Translations under genes and position numbers: made by a program
Assembly (NCBI RefSeq): GCF_003233845.1
Contig: NZ_QKRB01000051.1
Coordinates: 1-64,000, forward strand
Length of the DNA: 64,000 bases
Reading direction: 5' to 3'
DNA from: Paenibacillus sambharensis
GTDB taxonomy: Bacteria; Bacillota; Bacilli; Paenibacillales; Paenibacillaceae
Notes under the pieces: model-generated
Databases searched by the model: none
What the model was told of the DNA's origin: nothing
Seen by the model: the letters and a program-made list of their open reading frames with translations, nothing else
Part shown: positions 8,088 to 16,552 of the stretch, piece by piece
Numbering within the stretch: the stretch's first letter is position 1
Layout: every line of letters begins with the position of its first letter

Positions 8088-8564
8088 ATGTCATTCTATG
8101 ATATCGAGGTAACACGCATTAATGGTGAACAGCAGTCTATGGCCGACTACAAAGGAAAGGTGCTGCTGATCGTCAACACCGCAAGCAAATGCGGGTATAC
8201 GCCGCAGTATGAAGGACTTCAGGAGCTGTATGAAGCCTATCATGAACAAGGCTTGGAGATCCTCGGTTTTCCCTGCAATCAATTCATGAACCAGGAACCT
8301 GGCAGCGAAGAAGAAATCGCAGAGTACTGCAAGGTTAACCATGGTGTCACGTTCCCTATGTTTGCCAAGGTGGATGTCAACGGCTCCGATCAGCATCCTC
8401 TATACAAGCACCTGACCGCAGAAGCTCCTGGAATCCTTGGCTCCAAGGCTGTCAAATGGAACTTTACCAAGTTCCTCGTAAACCGTGAAGGCAAGGCTGT
8501 TAAACGTTTCGCTCCCGGAGACGCTCCTGAATCGCTTAAGGACGATATCAAGGCCCTTCTGTAG
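8088..8564 (+). CDS. gpx: Thiol (glutathione-type) peroxidase
   Basis: 158 aa, normal length for bacterial Gpx/BsaA. The reactive Cys35 is in NTASKCGYTPQYEGLQ. FPCNQF supplies the Gln and VKWNFTKFLV the Trp and Asn of the catalytic tetrad. It has Cys, not Sec. Bacterial members reduce hydroperoxides with thioredoxin rather than glutathione. GGGAGG lies 8 bases before the ATG, and there is no signal peptide, so it is cytoplasmic. A sigma-A promoter overlapped by an OhrR operator implies induction by organic peroxide, a role usually filled by ohrA. Confidence 0.93.
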   Translation: MSFYDIEVTRINGEQQSMADYKGKVLLIVNTASKCGYTPQYEGLQELYEAYHEQGLEILGFPCNQFMNQEPGSEEEIAEYCKVNHGVTFPMFAKVDVNGSDQHPLYKHLTAEAPGILGSKAVKWNFTKFLVNREGKAVKRFAPGDAPESLKDDIKALL

Positions 8565-8585
8565 CAGCAAGTTTCCATTGAATCT

Positions 8586-8630
8586 GCCGCAGGCATTGTT
8601 CCTTCAGGAAAAAAGCCTGCGGCTTGTTGC
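8586..8630 (+). terminator. Hairpin after gpx
   Basis: Arms GCCGCAGGC (8586-8594) and GCCTGCGGC (8615-8623) are perfect complements, 21 bases after the stop, and are followed by TTGTTGCT. The T tract is modest. Confidence 0.5.
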
Positions 8631-8650
8631 TGGTTCATCTGCCTGAAGCA

Positions 8651-8686
8651 AAGGCTGCCTCACCAGGGATAACCCGGGAGACAGCC
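8651..8686 (-). terminator. Probable terminator of the catalase gene
   Basis: On the minus strand GGCTGTCTC pairs with GAGGCAGCC across a short GC-rich loop and is followed by TTTGCTTC, 30 bases past the catalase stop. Confidence 0.5.
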
Positions 8687-8717
8687 CCTTCTTGTGTCTA
8701 TTCACATCAGCCTGTCT

Positions 8718-10322
8718 TTAGTAACCGTCGGTGCGTGTGCCCTTGCCATCCGCCGCATGCCCGCCTTGTCCGGCTTCAGCCAGCGCCTTCGCAAGCGCAT
8801 CTGATACCCGCCTTCCATAGTCGGCGTCCGCGTTCGTGAAGTATTCAATCATCTTGTCGCGGATAGCCGGACGGCATACGCTTAACACACCGCCCAGGTT
8901 CGATACCAGCTCCTCGCGTTCCCACTCTTCAAACCGGCGGTACGTCTCCCCTGCCTGGGCAAAATCATTCGTGCGGTCGATCTTCTGTCTCACCATCTTG
9001 GCATCATAATGCGGCTCATGCTCTGCCCCGCTGCGGTCTGCTTCCTTCAGTCCGTTGATCGTGGAAGGCTCGTAGTTGACATGAGGGTCCTGCCCCGGTG
9101 CCTTATCCACAAAATAGGTCATCTGACCGTCACGCTGATTGGTTGCCACCCGCTTCTTCGGCGCATTGACCGGCAGCTGCAGATAATTCGTTCCCACACG
9201 ATACCGCTGGGTATCCGAATAAGAGAAGGTCCGTCCCTGCAGCAGCTTGTCGTCCGAGAAGTCCAATCCGTCTACAAGAACCCCTGTACCAAACGCCGCC
9301 TGCTCAACCTCGGCAAAATAGTTTTCCGGATTTTTGTTAAGCACCATCTTCCCGACCTTCAGAAACGGAAACTTCTCGTGATCCCACAGCTTGGTCGGAT
9401 CAAGCGGGTCAAAATCCAGTTCTTCATTCGGCCCGTCAGGCAGAATCTGCACACACAGCTCCCATTCCGGGTAATCCCCATTCTCGATAGCGTCATAGAG
9501 ATCCTGGCTGGCATGATTGAAATCGGTGCTCTGAATGGCATCCGCTTCCTTCTGGGTCAGGTTCTTGATACCCTGCTTGAGGGGCTCCCAGTGATATTTC
9601 ACGAGAACGGCCTCGCCTTGCTGGTTCACCCACTTGTATGTATTAACCCCCGAGCCCTGCATCTGCCTGTAATTCGCAGGGATGCCCCAAGGAGAGAACA
9701 AAAAGGTCACCATGTGGGTGGCTTCCGGCGTATTGGACAAGAAGTCGAACATCCGCTCAGGAGTTTGCAGCTGGTTCACCGGGTCAGGCCGGAACGAGTG
9801 GACCATGTCCGGGAACTTCAGCGGGTCGCGGATGAAAAATATCTTCAAATTGTTCCCCACAAGATCCCAATTGCCATCTTCGGTATAAAATTTAACAGCG
9901 AATCCTCTTGGATCGCGGAGTGTCTCAGGCGAATGACCGCCGTGGACAACTGTTGAGAACCGGACGAACACAGGCGTTCTTTTGCCCGGCTCCTGGAACA
10001 GCTTGGCACGTGTATATTTCGACACCGGCTCATCGCCAACCTTGCCGTAGGACTCGAAGTAACCATGCGCGCCTGCACCTCGTGCGTGTACCACCCGCTC
10101 GGGTATCCGCTCCCGGTCGAAGTGTGAAATTTTCTCAAGCAGATGGTAATTCTCCAGTGTGGTCGGACCACGGCTGCCTACCGTTCTGACATTCTGGTTG
10201 TCCTTGATTGGATGACCCTGGCGGTTCGTAAGTGTCAATTCCCCTTCTCCCGTGCCCATGCGCCCGTCACCAGGTCCGCCGGTGCCCGCCACTGGATTGC
10301 CTTTTACCTTATCGTAATCCAT
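8718..10322 (-). CDS. KatX-like monofunctional haem catalase
   Basis: 534 aa. It converts hydrogen peroxide to water and oxygen. The distal His is in [13 protein letters not shown], the Asn in DLVGNNLK, and the haem-ligand Tyr in [15 protein letters not shown]. The closest recalled match is Bacillus KatX, the spore catalase, including [20 protein letters not shown]. The C-terminal 30 residues ([15 protein letters not shown]) are a low-complexity extension. ATG at 10322 has GGAGG 7 bases upstream; the open frame continues 43 codons further, through a terminator region, and was rejected. A possible forespore promoter precedes it. No PerR box was noticed. KatA-type vegetative use remains possible. 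Confidence 0.9.
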   Translation of the reverse strand: MDYDKVKGNPVAGTGGPGDGRMGTGEGELTLTNRQGHPIKDNQNVRTVGSRGPTTLENYHLLEKISHFDRERIPERVVHARGAGAHGYFESYGKVGDEPVSKYTRAKLFQEPGKRTPVFVRFSTVVHGGHSPETLRDPRGFAVKFYTEDGNWDLVGNNLKIFFIRDPLKFPDMVHSFRPDPVNQLQTPERMFDFLSNTPEATHMVTFLFSPWGIPANYRQMQGSGVNTYKWVNQQGEAVLVKYHWEPLKQGIKNLTQKEADAIQSTDFNHASQDLYDAIENGDYPEWELCVQILPDGPNEELDFDPLDPTKLWDHEKFPFLKVGKMVLNKNPENYFAEVEQAAFGTGVLVDGLDFSDDKLLQGRTFSYSDTQRYRVGTNYLQLPVNAPKKRVATNQRDGQMTYFVDKAPGQDPHVNYEPSTINGLKEADRSGAEHEPHYDAKMVRQKIDRTNDFAQAGETYRRFEEWEREELVSNLGGVLSVCRPAIRDKMIEYFTNADADYGRRVSDALAKALAEAGQGGHAADGKGTRTDGY

Positions 10323-10364
10323 GCTATGACCTCCATCTAAACGGTTTGACTTGTCAGCCAGTAC

Positions 10365-10393
10365 CATTTTTTCCCTGAGGAACGTTTTTATGC
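10365..10393 (-). promoter_or_regulatory. Possible sigma-F (forespore) promoter of the catalase gene
   Basis: On the minus strand GCATA, 14 bases, GGAAAAAATG fits the sigma-F pattern GYATA-N15-GGNRANANTR except for the one-base-shorter spacer. It lies about 40 bases before the catalase start. B. subtilis katX is transcribed by sigma-F. Confidence 0.35.
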
Positions 10394-10424
10394 AGAGGGC
10401 TCCCAAAAAGCTTGTCAGTTCCCA

Positions 10425-10484
10425 ACAAAAAAATGCCTGTCTGCGAGCCATGCAGCATGCAGCTGCCTAGCTCTTCAGACAGGC
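10425..10484 (-). terminator. Strong rho-independent terminator
   Basis: On the minus strand GCCTGTCTG pairs with CAGACAGGC around an inner GCAGCTGCATGCTGC fold and is followed by ATTTTTTTG. It ends the yqkE operon ahead of catalase. Confidence 0.8.
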
Positions 10485-10510
10485 GGTTTCCCAGCCGTCA
10501 GCTTTATGGA

Positions 10511-11053
10511 TTACGATTGGTTCGCCAAATCTTGTAAGTGCCTGATGTAAGTTGCAGCCAGTACCTCGATAGACCGGGCCTTCTCCTCCAGCGTTCCATC
10601 CTCTGACAGCTTGTCCCTGATCAGCTGAACAATCTGTCCGCACTGCTCCTTCCTGCCCGGATGCATCTTGGCATAATCCTGCAGGTAAGCCGGTATAAAG
10701 AAGCAGTCAAGCGTATGCATACGAAACGAATAAGACCCCTGCCCGCTTTCGGACTGCCAAGCCGCCAGACTATCATGAAGCTCAGTAAGCCTAATCAAGC
10801 CCAGCCGGTAGGAGCGCTTGGCATATTCATAGTGCTGCTCGCCGATCATCCCGTTCTCGTAGCGCTTGCGATTCGTCTCATCCATGAGATAGAGCGCTCC
10901 GCCCCATTCTGAGCTGAAGCTGATCCAGAATCCGGCTGCCTCCGGCTCAATGTGCAGCGTAAGACGCGGTTCAAATACATAATCCGGGTTCGCCTCAAAC
11001 AATGCGCGGGCTTCCGTTTCCGAATCTGGCCAGCTCTGCATTCCATTCTCCAC
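10511..11053 (-). CDS. Uncharacterised protein, second gene of the yqkE operon
   Basis: 180 aa, not recognised. It is soluble and acidic, with no signal peptide or membrane segment. The first half looks like mixed alpha/beta (YVFEPRLTLHIEPEAAGFWISF), and the second half is helical with aromatic residues. GTG at 11053 is preferred because GGAGG lies 8 bases before it, and this start falls just after the yqkE stop. An alternative TTG at 11086 would overlap yqkE. It is followed by a strong terminator, so the two genes form a short operon. No function is proposed. Confidence 0.6.
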   Translation of the reverse strand: MENGMQSWPDSETEARALFEANPDYVFEPRLTLHIEPEAAGFWISFSSEWGGALYLMDETNRKRYENGMIGEQHYEYAKRSYRLGLIRLTELHDSLAAWQSESGQGSYSFRMHTLDCFFIPAYLQDYAKMHPGRKEQCGQIVQLIRDKLSEDGTLEEKARSIEVLAATYIRHLQDLANQS

Positions 11054-11067
11054 GCAGTGCACCTCCG

Positions 11068-11325
11068 TTACTTGTGCGATTTCCAATCCAGCTTGCTGTT
11101 ATTCAGCAGATACTCAAAATCGTTTTCAAGCCGCTTCTGCTCGGCTTTCTTAGCTTCCTCTGCGGCTTTCAGAGCTTCCTGCTTCTGCTGATCGGCCTGC
11201 GCCTGCAGCCTGTCAGCCTGTGCTTTTAACTGATTTATCGTATCCGCACTCAGCAGATCCTTAAGTGTTGCCGGCTTGTCTCCGCTCGGGCGCTGAGAGT
11301 CGGCGCCGTGCTTTTTCTTAGCCAT
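11068..11325 (-). CDS. yqkE: YqkE-like small charged helical protein (DUF3886)
   Basis: 85 aa. The start MAKKKHG and end FEYLLNNSKLDWKSHK match the YqkE family of bacilli. The middle is a long coiled-coil-like helix rich in Ala, Gln, Lys and Glu (LKAQADRLQAQADQQKQEAL). The function of the family is unknown. GAGGATGAGCAT precedes the ATG. The stop lies 14 bases before the start of the next gene, so translation may be coupled. Confidence 0.8.
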   Translation of the reverse strand: MAKKKHGADSQRPSGDKPATLKDLLSADTINQLKAQADRLQAQADQQKQEALKAAEEAKKAEQKRLENDFEYLLNNSKLDWKSHK

Positions 11326-11427
11326 ATGCTCATCCTCCCCGTTCCGTTCATTATACCAGTAAGGCAGCTGGATTTTAAACGGTGAGATTAACCCAGCATT
11401 ACTCGCCAGCCTTAAGCGGCTTATGAG

Positions 11428-13149
11428 CTACACGCTAATCTTAGCGAGGCTCGCCTTCAGCTCGCCAGACATGGCAGTCAGCTCTTCGGAGCCTGCTGCG
11501 AGATTCTCCACTTCACCGGATATAACCTCCGTCACGTTCATCACTTCCCGGGAACGCTCGAGAGTCAACTCCAATGTTGTCGCTACATCGTTGATCAATT
11601 TAATGATCTTCTCGGAGCTAGCCACTTCCTCATTCGTCACATTCATAATGTCGGAAATGTTGGCAACCGTTCCTTCAACCGCACGAAGGATGCTCTCGAG
11701 CGCTTCACCGGCAGCCGCGGCCGAACCGCTGCCCTGCTCGACTTCCTTACGGCTTTCCATAATGGACTGAACCGCTGCCTGAATGGATGCCGTTATTTTG
11801 CCGGTCAGGGCATTCACTTCAGCCGCTTCCTTATTGGACTGCTCCGCCAGCTTGCGTACCTCACCCGCCACAACGGCAAATCCTCTGCCGGCTTCTCCCG
11901 CTCTTGCAGCTTCAATAGAAGCATTCAGCGCAAGCAGATTGGTCGAGCCTGCGATATCCGTAATGGTGGAAGCAATCGCGGCGATCTGGTTTGAATAGTC
12001 GGCCAGCGTACGTACATGCTCCTCGGTGTCAGATGTCTGGCTTTGAATAGCGTTCATGCGCTGAATCGTGGACTTGACTGTAACAGCTCCGTGACGGGCT
12101 GACTCCAGCGTACGTTCAGAGTCCGCATGCGCCGCTAACGCTTTATTATTCGCGATCTGGATAAGCGAGGACAGCTCCAGCAGCACCTGCGACGATTCCT
12201 GAACGGCCTGATTGCCCGATTCGGCCTGGCCAGCCACCAGCCTGGTGCTGCCCGCCACCTCGTTATAGGACTGGGTCAGCTCTTCAAGCGACAACGACAT
12301 TCCCTCAGCCGAGGCGGCCACCTGGTCAGCAGAAGAAGCCACTTGTCCATTGATGTCCTGCATCAATTGGCGCAGATTCATGGTCATGGTCCCTATCGCT
12401 GAAGACAGCCGGCCAATTTCATCGGAAGATTTGAATTCCTGCAGCTCAACCCGCAAATTCCCCTTCGATACTTGCTCTGCTATATACGTGCTCTTCACCA
12501 GCGGTTTAACGCGGCGGGCTACAGCAACCCATACGATCACAACAGCAGCTGCAAGCTGGATGAGTATGAAAATGATAATCCGGTTTCTAAACGCATCAAT
12601 GGACTGATCGTAAGGCTTGTTCGGAACACCAACGTAGAATATCCCCAGAATCTCCCCCTGCTCGCTGAGGATCGGCTCATATGCCGCCTGATTGATCTGA
12701 CCGACCACATTCGCTTCTCCGATATACCGTTCTCCCTTGGCCAGGGTGACGTCAGCAACTGTCTCAGACACCTGAGTCCCGACGGCCCGGGAACCGTCTT
12801 CCTTCTTCACGTTTGTCGCGATCCGGGTATCGTGAAGGAAGATCGTCACGGTGTCACCCGTCTCTTCTCCGAACCTGTCAACAAAATCAAAATTATCATT
12901 CAGCTGCACATCGCCCTTGTACAGCATCCCATCCCGTACACTCCAGCTTCCCGGGTATAGCGTGTCCAGCATCAGCTTGCCTGTATTAAGATCGGACTGC
13001 AGCTTCTGATGAGCCGCACCAAGCAGCTCTTCCTTGGCATGGGTAACGGCGTAATAGCCGATTGCACTGCTGCCCAGCAGCACAATCAGCATAATGAAAC
13101 CAATCAATTTCCATTTGATGCTTAAACTAAGATGCTTCAACAAGTCCAC
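11428..13149 (-). CDS. Methyl-accepting chemotaxis protein with single-Cache sensor
   Basis: 573 aa. TM1 is about 13-35, followed by an extracellular sCache-type domain of about 150 residues ([29 protein letters not shown]), TM2 about 190-210, HAMP, and the signalling domain with tip [20 protein letters not shown] and [18 protein letters not shown]. The start is GTG at 13149 or TTG at 13143; AAGGTG is better spaced for the latter. It lies 36 bases after a GAF-PP2C-HATPase gene on the same strand, suggesting a shared transcript and linked signalling. The family's Cache domains often bind small organic acids; the ligand here is unknown. Confidence 0.92.
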   Translation of the reverse strand: MDLLKHLSLSIKWKLIGFIMLIVLLGSSAIGYYAVTHAKEELLGAAHQKLQSDLNTGKLMLDTLYPGSWSVRDGMLYKGDVQLNDNFDFVDRFGEETGDTVTIFLHDTRIATNVKKEDGSRAVGTQVSETVADVTLAKGERYIGEANVVGQINQAAYEPILSEQGEILGIFYVGVPNKPYDQSIDAFRNRIIIFILIQLAAAVVIVWVAVARRVKPLVKSTYIAEQVSKGNLRVELQEFKSSDEIGRLSSAIGTMTMNLRQLMQDINGQVASSADQVAASAEGMSLSLEELTQSYNEVAGSTRLVAGQAESGNQAVQESSQVLLELSSLIQIANNKALAAHADSERTLESARHGAVTVKSTIQRMNAIQSQTSDTEEHVRTLADYSNQIAAIASTITDIAGSTNLLALNASIEAARAGEAGRGFAVVAGEVRKLAEQSNKEAAEVNALTGKITASIQAAVQSIMESRKEVEQGSGSAAAAGEALESILRAVEGTVANISDIMNVTNEEVASSEKIIKLINDVATTLELTLERSREVMNVTEVISGEVENLAAGSEELTAMSGELKASLAKISV

Positions 13150-13185
13150 TCACCTTCATGTCTCTACCAAGACTTCTATTATTCG

Positions 13186-14850
13186 TTACGCTTTGTTACG
13201 CCGAACGGCCAGCAGCACTTCACAGCCATCCCGGCTGAACTTGACCCGGTCCGTCAGGGAACGCATTAGATAAATGCCTCTGCCCCTCTCTTCTTCACGA
13301 CCCGGCAAACCACTGCCCGCGGCAGGAATGCCGGCTCTTGCTGAGACTGCCTGTACTCCGCAGCGCTCACTGCGAATCCGGCATACGACCAGTGCCTCGG
13401 AAGAGGTGACCGTTACCGAGATATTGCCATCCGGTTGACCGTGGTCCACAGCATTGTTTAGTGCCTCATTCACTGCTACTTCCATGGCGATCCCTTCAAC
13501 CGATGCATCAAGCAGCGCTGCCTGTATCGACATACGCAGGCCGGGGAGCTCCGAGTCAAGCGCTTCCCGGTTCAGAACCTGCTGCAGATGCACTTTTCTC
13601 TTTTTCCGCCCCTTGGCTGATCGGACAGTATCCTGTCCTATCTCCCCTTCAACGAGAGGCAGTTCGATATAGACAGCCGTACGGTCATCACGAAACCTGC
13701 TGCCGTTCTCCAGGTCTTCATACAGCCGCTCAACATCAGTCTCTCCCGACTCCAGCATAAACTCCCAGAGGCCATCGGTGCCCAGCATGTACCGGTCCCC
13801 GGCAGCAAGCCGGCGTGTCACGGTCTCGAACGGCACGTCTTCAAACAAGCCCAGCATCATGCCCGGTGAACGGAGCTGCTTCCATCCGGAATCCGGCGTA
13901 TCGTGCCAGAAAATATGATTTCCTGCATGGACCATAGACAGCTCTCCGGCCGGCAGATCCAGCTCAAACACGAGAGCGGTGAAGTAATAATCTTCGGGCA
14001 TATAATCCTTCGCAGCCTTGTTAACCCATCCGACCTTCTCGTCCAATCCGCCCGTCATGCCGGAAGCTTGGCCCATTAGCACCTTCACAGCGGAAGCCTG
14101 AAGGGCCGTCGCCACGCCGTGTCCCATTACATCAGCCACATAACCGAAGATACGCTCTTCATTTACCCAGAAGAAGTCAAACAAGTCCCCGCTCACAACT
14201 GCTGCCGCTACTGATTTCCCCTTAATCGTGACTCGTCCGTCCAGGAAGGGCTTCGGACACAGCTGCCTTTGCAGCCTGCCAGCGAGCGCCAGCTCCTCCT
14301 CCAGCTCCTGCTTCATTCGCCGCTGCACAGCAAGTGCTTCCCGCAGCTGGATCTCTGAAACGACCCAGGTTGCCAGCTGCTCAAGCAGCTTCTGTTCTTC
14401 GATAGAAAACGCGCGGGGCTGCTCGTCTATAATACAAATCGTACCCAGAATATGCCCTTCACCCGTTATCAGAGGCGCCCCGGCGTAGAAGCGGATGCCT
14501 CCCTGGACTGTCACCAGCCGGTTATGGGCGAAGCGTCCATCATCACGTGCATCTTCGACCACAACCGTCTGCCTGGAAGCAACCGCATATTGGCAGAAGG
14601 CAGCCTCCCGCTCAGTCTCCCGAAACGGCAGGCCTACACAGGATTTAAACCACTGGCGGTCCTTGTCAATTAGCGATACGAGGCAGATAGGGACCCGAAA
14701 CGTTTGCGCTACACTGGATGTAATTCTGTCAAACGACTCTTCATCCTCAGAATCCAGAAGATGCAGTTTATGCAGCGCATGCAGCCGGTTGCTCTCTTCC
14801 TCTTTGCTGGCAAAAACAAGCTTGCCAAGCGGTGTAATTTTCTCCTCCAT
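13186..14850 (-). CDS. GAF, SpoIIE-type PP2C and HATPase (anti-sigma-like) fusion protein
   Basis: 554 aa, cytoplasmic. Residues about 25-165 are a GAF sensor (CLVSLIDKDRQWFKSCVGL, GAPLITGEGHILGTICIID). A coiled coil leads into a SpoIIE-like PP2C at about 200-400, with SGDLFDFFW, DVMGHGVATAL and GTDGLWEF near the metal-binding Asp positions. The last 120 residues are an RsbW/SpoIIAB-like ATPase, with N box NEALNNAVDHG and GRGIYLMRSL. One chain thus carries both the kinase and the phosphatase of a partner switch acting on an STAS antagonist. No STAS gene is nearby. The receptor gene follows within 36 bases. The ATG is preceded by GGGGGG. Confidence 0.85.
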   Translation of the reverse strand: MEEKITPLGKLVFASKEEESNRLHALHKLHLLDSEDEESFDRITSSVAQTFRVPICLVSLIDKDRQWFKSCVGLPFRETEREAAFCQYAVASRQTVVVEDARDDGRFAHNRLVTVQGGIRFYAGAPLITGEGHILGTICIIDEQPRAFSIEEQKLLEQLATWVVSEIQLREALAVQRRMKQELEEELALAGRLQRQLCPKPFLDGRVTIKGKSVAAAVVSGDLFDFFWVNEERIFGYVADVMGHGVATALQASAVKVLMGQASGMTGGLDEKVGWVNKAAKDYMPEDYYFTALVFELDLPAGELSMVHAGNHIFWHDTPDSGWKQLRSPGMMLGLFEDVPFETVTRRLAAGDRYMLGTDGLWEFMLESGETDVERLYEDLENGSRFRDDRTAVYIELPLVEGEIGQDTVRSAKGRKKRKVHLQQVLNREALDSELPGLRMSIQAALLDASVEGIAMEVAVNEALNNAVDHGQPDGNISVTVTSSEALVVCRIRSERCGVQAVSARAGIPAAGSGLPGREEERGRGIYLMRSLTDRVKFSRDGCEVLLAVRRNKA

Positions 14851-14943
14851 GCGCCCCCCACAGGTAAATCAGACCTATTATAAATAACGAATAGTGTATC
14901 AATAGTAATGGATTTGTCGTTTTATGTCTATCAATATTTAGCC

Positions 14944-14982
14944 AAAAAAGCTGCCTCGCCCTTGGTCTCGGGCTAAGCAGCC
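14944..14982 (-). terminator. Rho-independent terminator of fetAB
   Basis: On the minus strand GCTGCTTAGCCC pairs with GGGCGAGGCAGC, with one mismatch and one G-U pair, followed by TTTTTTGG. It lies just past the fetB stop. Confidence 0.8.
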
Positions 14983-14988
14983 ATGCCG

Positions 14989-15735
14989 TCAAATATAAGG
15001 CCTTCCTTCTTTGTCCAGCCACAAGCGGTAGCTCATATACCCCATCAGCATAGCCGTAATCGCTGCTGCCGAAGCCAGCACAAATACGATCAGGATCTGA
15101 TAACGGACCGCTTCAATCGGTTCAGCTCCAGCCACAATCATGCCCGTCATCATGCCCGGCAGCTGCACAAGCCCGATCGTCTTCATGCTGTCGAAGGTTG
15201 GAATCATGCTGCTGCGGACCGCCCGCTTCACCGAAGGGGCCAGAGCCTGCCGGACCGTCGCTCCAAGAGCGAGATAGGCTTCCATCTCTCCCCTCGAAGA
15301 TTCGGTCTCGCGTTTCATCTGATTGAGAAACAGCCCTGACACAACCATGGAGCTGCCAATGGTCATGCCGCTGACGGGGATAATAAACCTGGGGGTCGCT
15401 TCAATAATCCCAAGTCCCAGCAGGACAGCCATTGTCACACTTTCCGTACAAAGCAGTGCCAGCGCCACAGCAAGACGTATCCGGGGAACACGCTTGGCCC
15501 TGCCGCCGGCGTTCCAGGCCGCCACCGCGATCATAACCGTGATGATCAGCATAATGAGCAGCGGATGCCTGCTTCCAAACACGATATGAAGTATGTAGCC
15601 AACCAGAAGCAGCTGCAGCGCAGACCGGACAGTTCCCACCACAATTTCCTTCTCCAGTCCAAGCTTCTGCCGGATGGAGAGCAGCATCGTAATGCCGACG
15701 AACACAAGAGTCAGAGCCAGTGCGTAATCAGACAT
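14989..15735 (-). CDS. fetB: FetB-like ABC permease (UPF0014)
   Basis: 248 aa, with about seven hydrophobic segments. Signature stretches are SALQLLLVGYIL, PVSGMTIGSSMVVSGL, ALGATVRQAL and GLVQLPGMMTGMIVAGAEP, all typical of FetB/YbbM. It is the membrane half of an exporter that in E. coli helps resist iron-peroxide stress. The start overlaps the end of fetA by 8 bases, so translation is coupled. The substrate in Firmicutes is not established. Confidence 0.88.
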   Translation of the reverse strand: MSDYALALTLVFVGITMLLSIRQKLGLEKEIVVGTVRSALQLLLVGYILHIVFGSRHPLLIMLIITVMIAVAAWNAGGRAKRVPRIRLAVALALLCTESVTMAVLLGLGIIEATPRFIIPVSGMTIGSSMVVSGLFLNQMKRETESSRGEMEAYLALGATVRQALAPSVKRAVRSSMIPTFDSMKTIGLVQLPGMMTGMIVAGAEPIEAVRYQILIVFVLASAAAITAMLMGYMSYRLWLDKEGRPYI

Positions 15736-16480
15736 TCTTCGTCTCTCCTTCCCCTGCGTGCCGCTTCAGGAACTGCCTGGCGGCTTCCGTCTCCGGTGCC
15801 GCAAAGAAGCGGCCGGCATCCGCGGCTTCAAGCAGCTCGCCGCCTGCCATGAACCATACCACGCTGCACATCCGCTCGGCCTGTTCCATGTCATGGCTGA
15901 TGAGCACCACAGCCGCCTTGCTCGTGTCCGCCCACTGGCGGACGCACAGTTCCGCTCCCTCTCTGCTGCCAGGATCAAGCGAAGCAGTGAATTCGTCCAG
16001 CAGCAAGACATCCGGCTGCAGCAGGAGTGAACGCACCAGCGCTACCCGCTGCTTCTCGCCTCCCGACAGACTGGAAGCTTCCTTCTTCCAATCCAGATCC
16101 CCAAGGCCAAGCTGGCCCATATATCCCTTGGCTGCCGGTGCATCGAACGGGAGGCTGTGAAGCCTGCTGACCGTCTGCAAGTTATCCTCCACTGTTCCCG
16201 GAAGCATGACAGGATGCTGGGCCGTGTAGCAGACCTTCTTCCGCCATTGCGCCGGCTTCCAATCCTTATCACTCACACCATCCAGAGACATATACCCTTC
16301 GTCCGGGCGCTCCAGTCTGGCCAGAATGCGCAGCAGCGTGCTCTTCCCCTGTCCCGAGGCTCCAATAACCGCGATTCTGTCTCCTTGCGCTACCTTGGAG
16401 GTTATAGGGCGGAACAGATATTCTTCCCTGTTGTCAAACTGCAGCTTGGCAAGCTGGTGCAGTTCAAGTAGCGGAGTCAT
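15728..16480 (-). CDS. fetA: FetA-like ABC transporter ATP-binding protein
   Basis: 250 aa. Walker A GASGQGKST is near residue 40, the signature is LSGGEKQRVALVRSL, Walker B is DVLLLDEFTASLDP, and the switch His is in VVLISHDMEQAERM. AAAGGA lies 9 bases before the ATG. Paired by overlap with fetB, it should energise the same transporter at the inner face of the membrane. The final residues after the ATPase fold (AAPETEAARQFLKRHAG) are a short tail. Confidence 0.88.
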   Translation of the reverse strand: MTPLLELHQLAKLQFDNREEYLFRPITSKVAQGDRIAVIGASGQGKSTLLRILARLERPDEGYMSLDGVSDKDWKPAQWRKKVCYTAQHPVMLPGTVEDNLQTVSRLHSLPFDAPAAKGYMGQLGLGDLDWKKEASSLSGGEKQRVALVRSLLLQPDVLLLDEFTASLDPGSREGAELCVRQWADTSKAAVVLISHDMEQAERMCSVVWFMAGGELLEAADAGRFFAAPETEAARQFLKRHAGEGETKNV

Positions 16481-16552
16481 CTGATCAAATCCTTTCCTGC
16501 AGCGTAAACCATCATCTCTTATTAAACAGGAACGGCCGCAGCTGGTGCAAGT

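Noticed and set aside
9009..9956. 315-codon open frame opposite the catalase gene
   Set aside because: It lies wholly inside a clear catalase gene on the other strand, has no ribosome site and shows no family motif; it is a by-product of codon bias.
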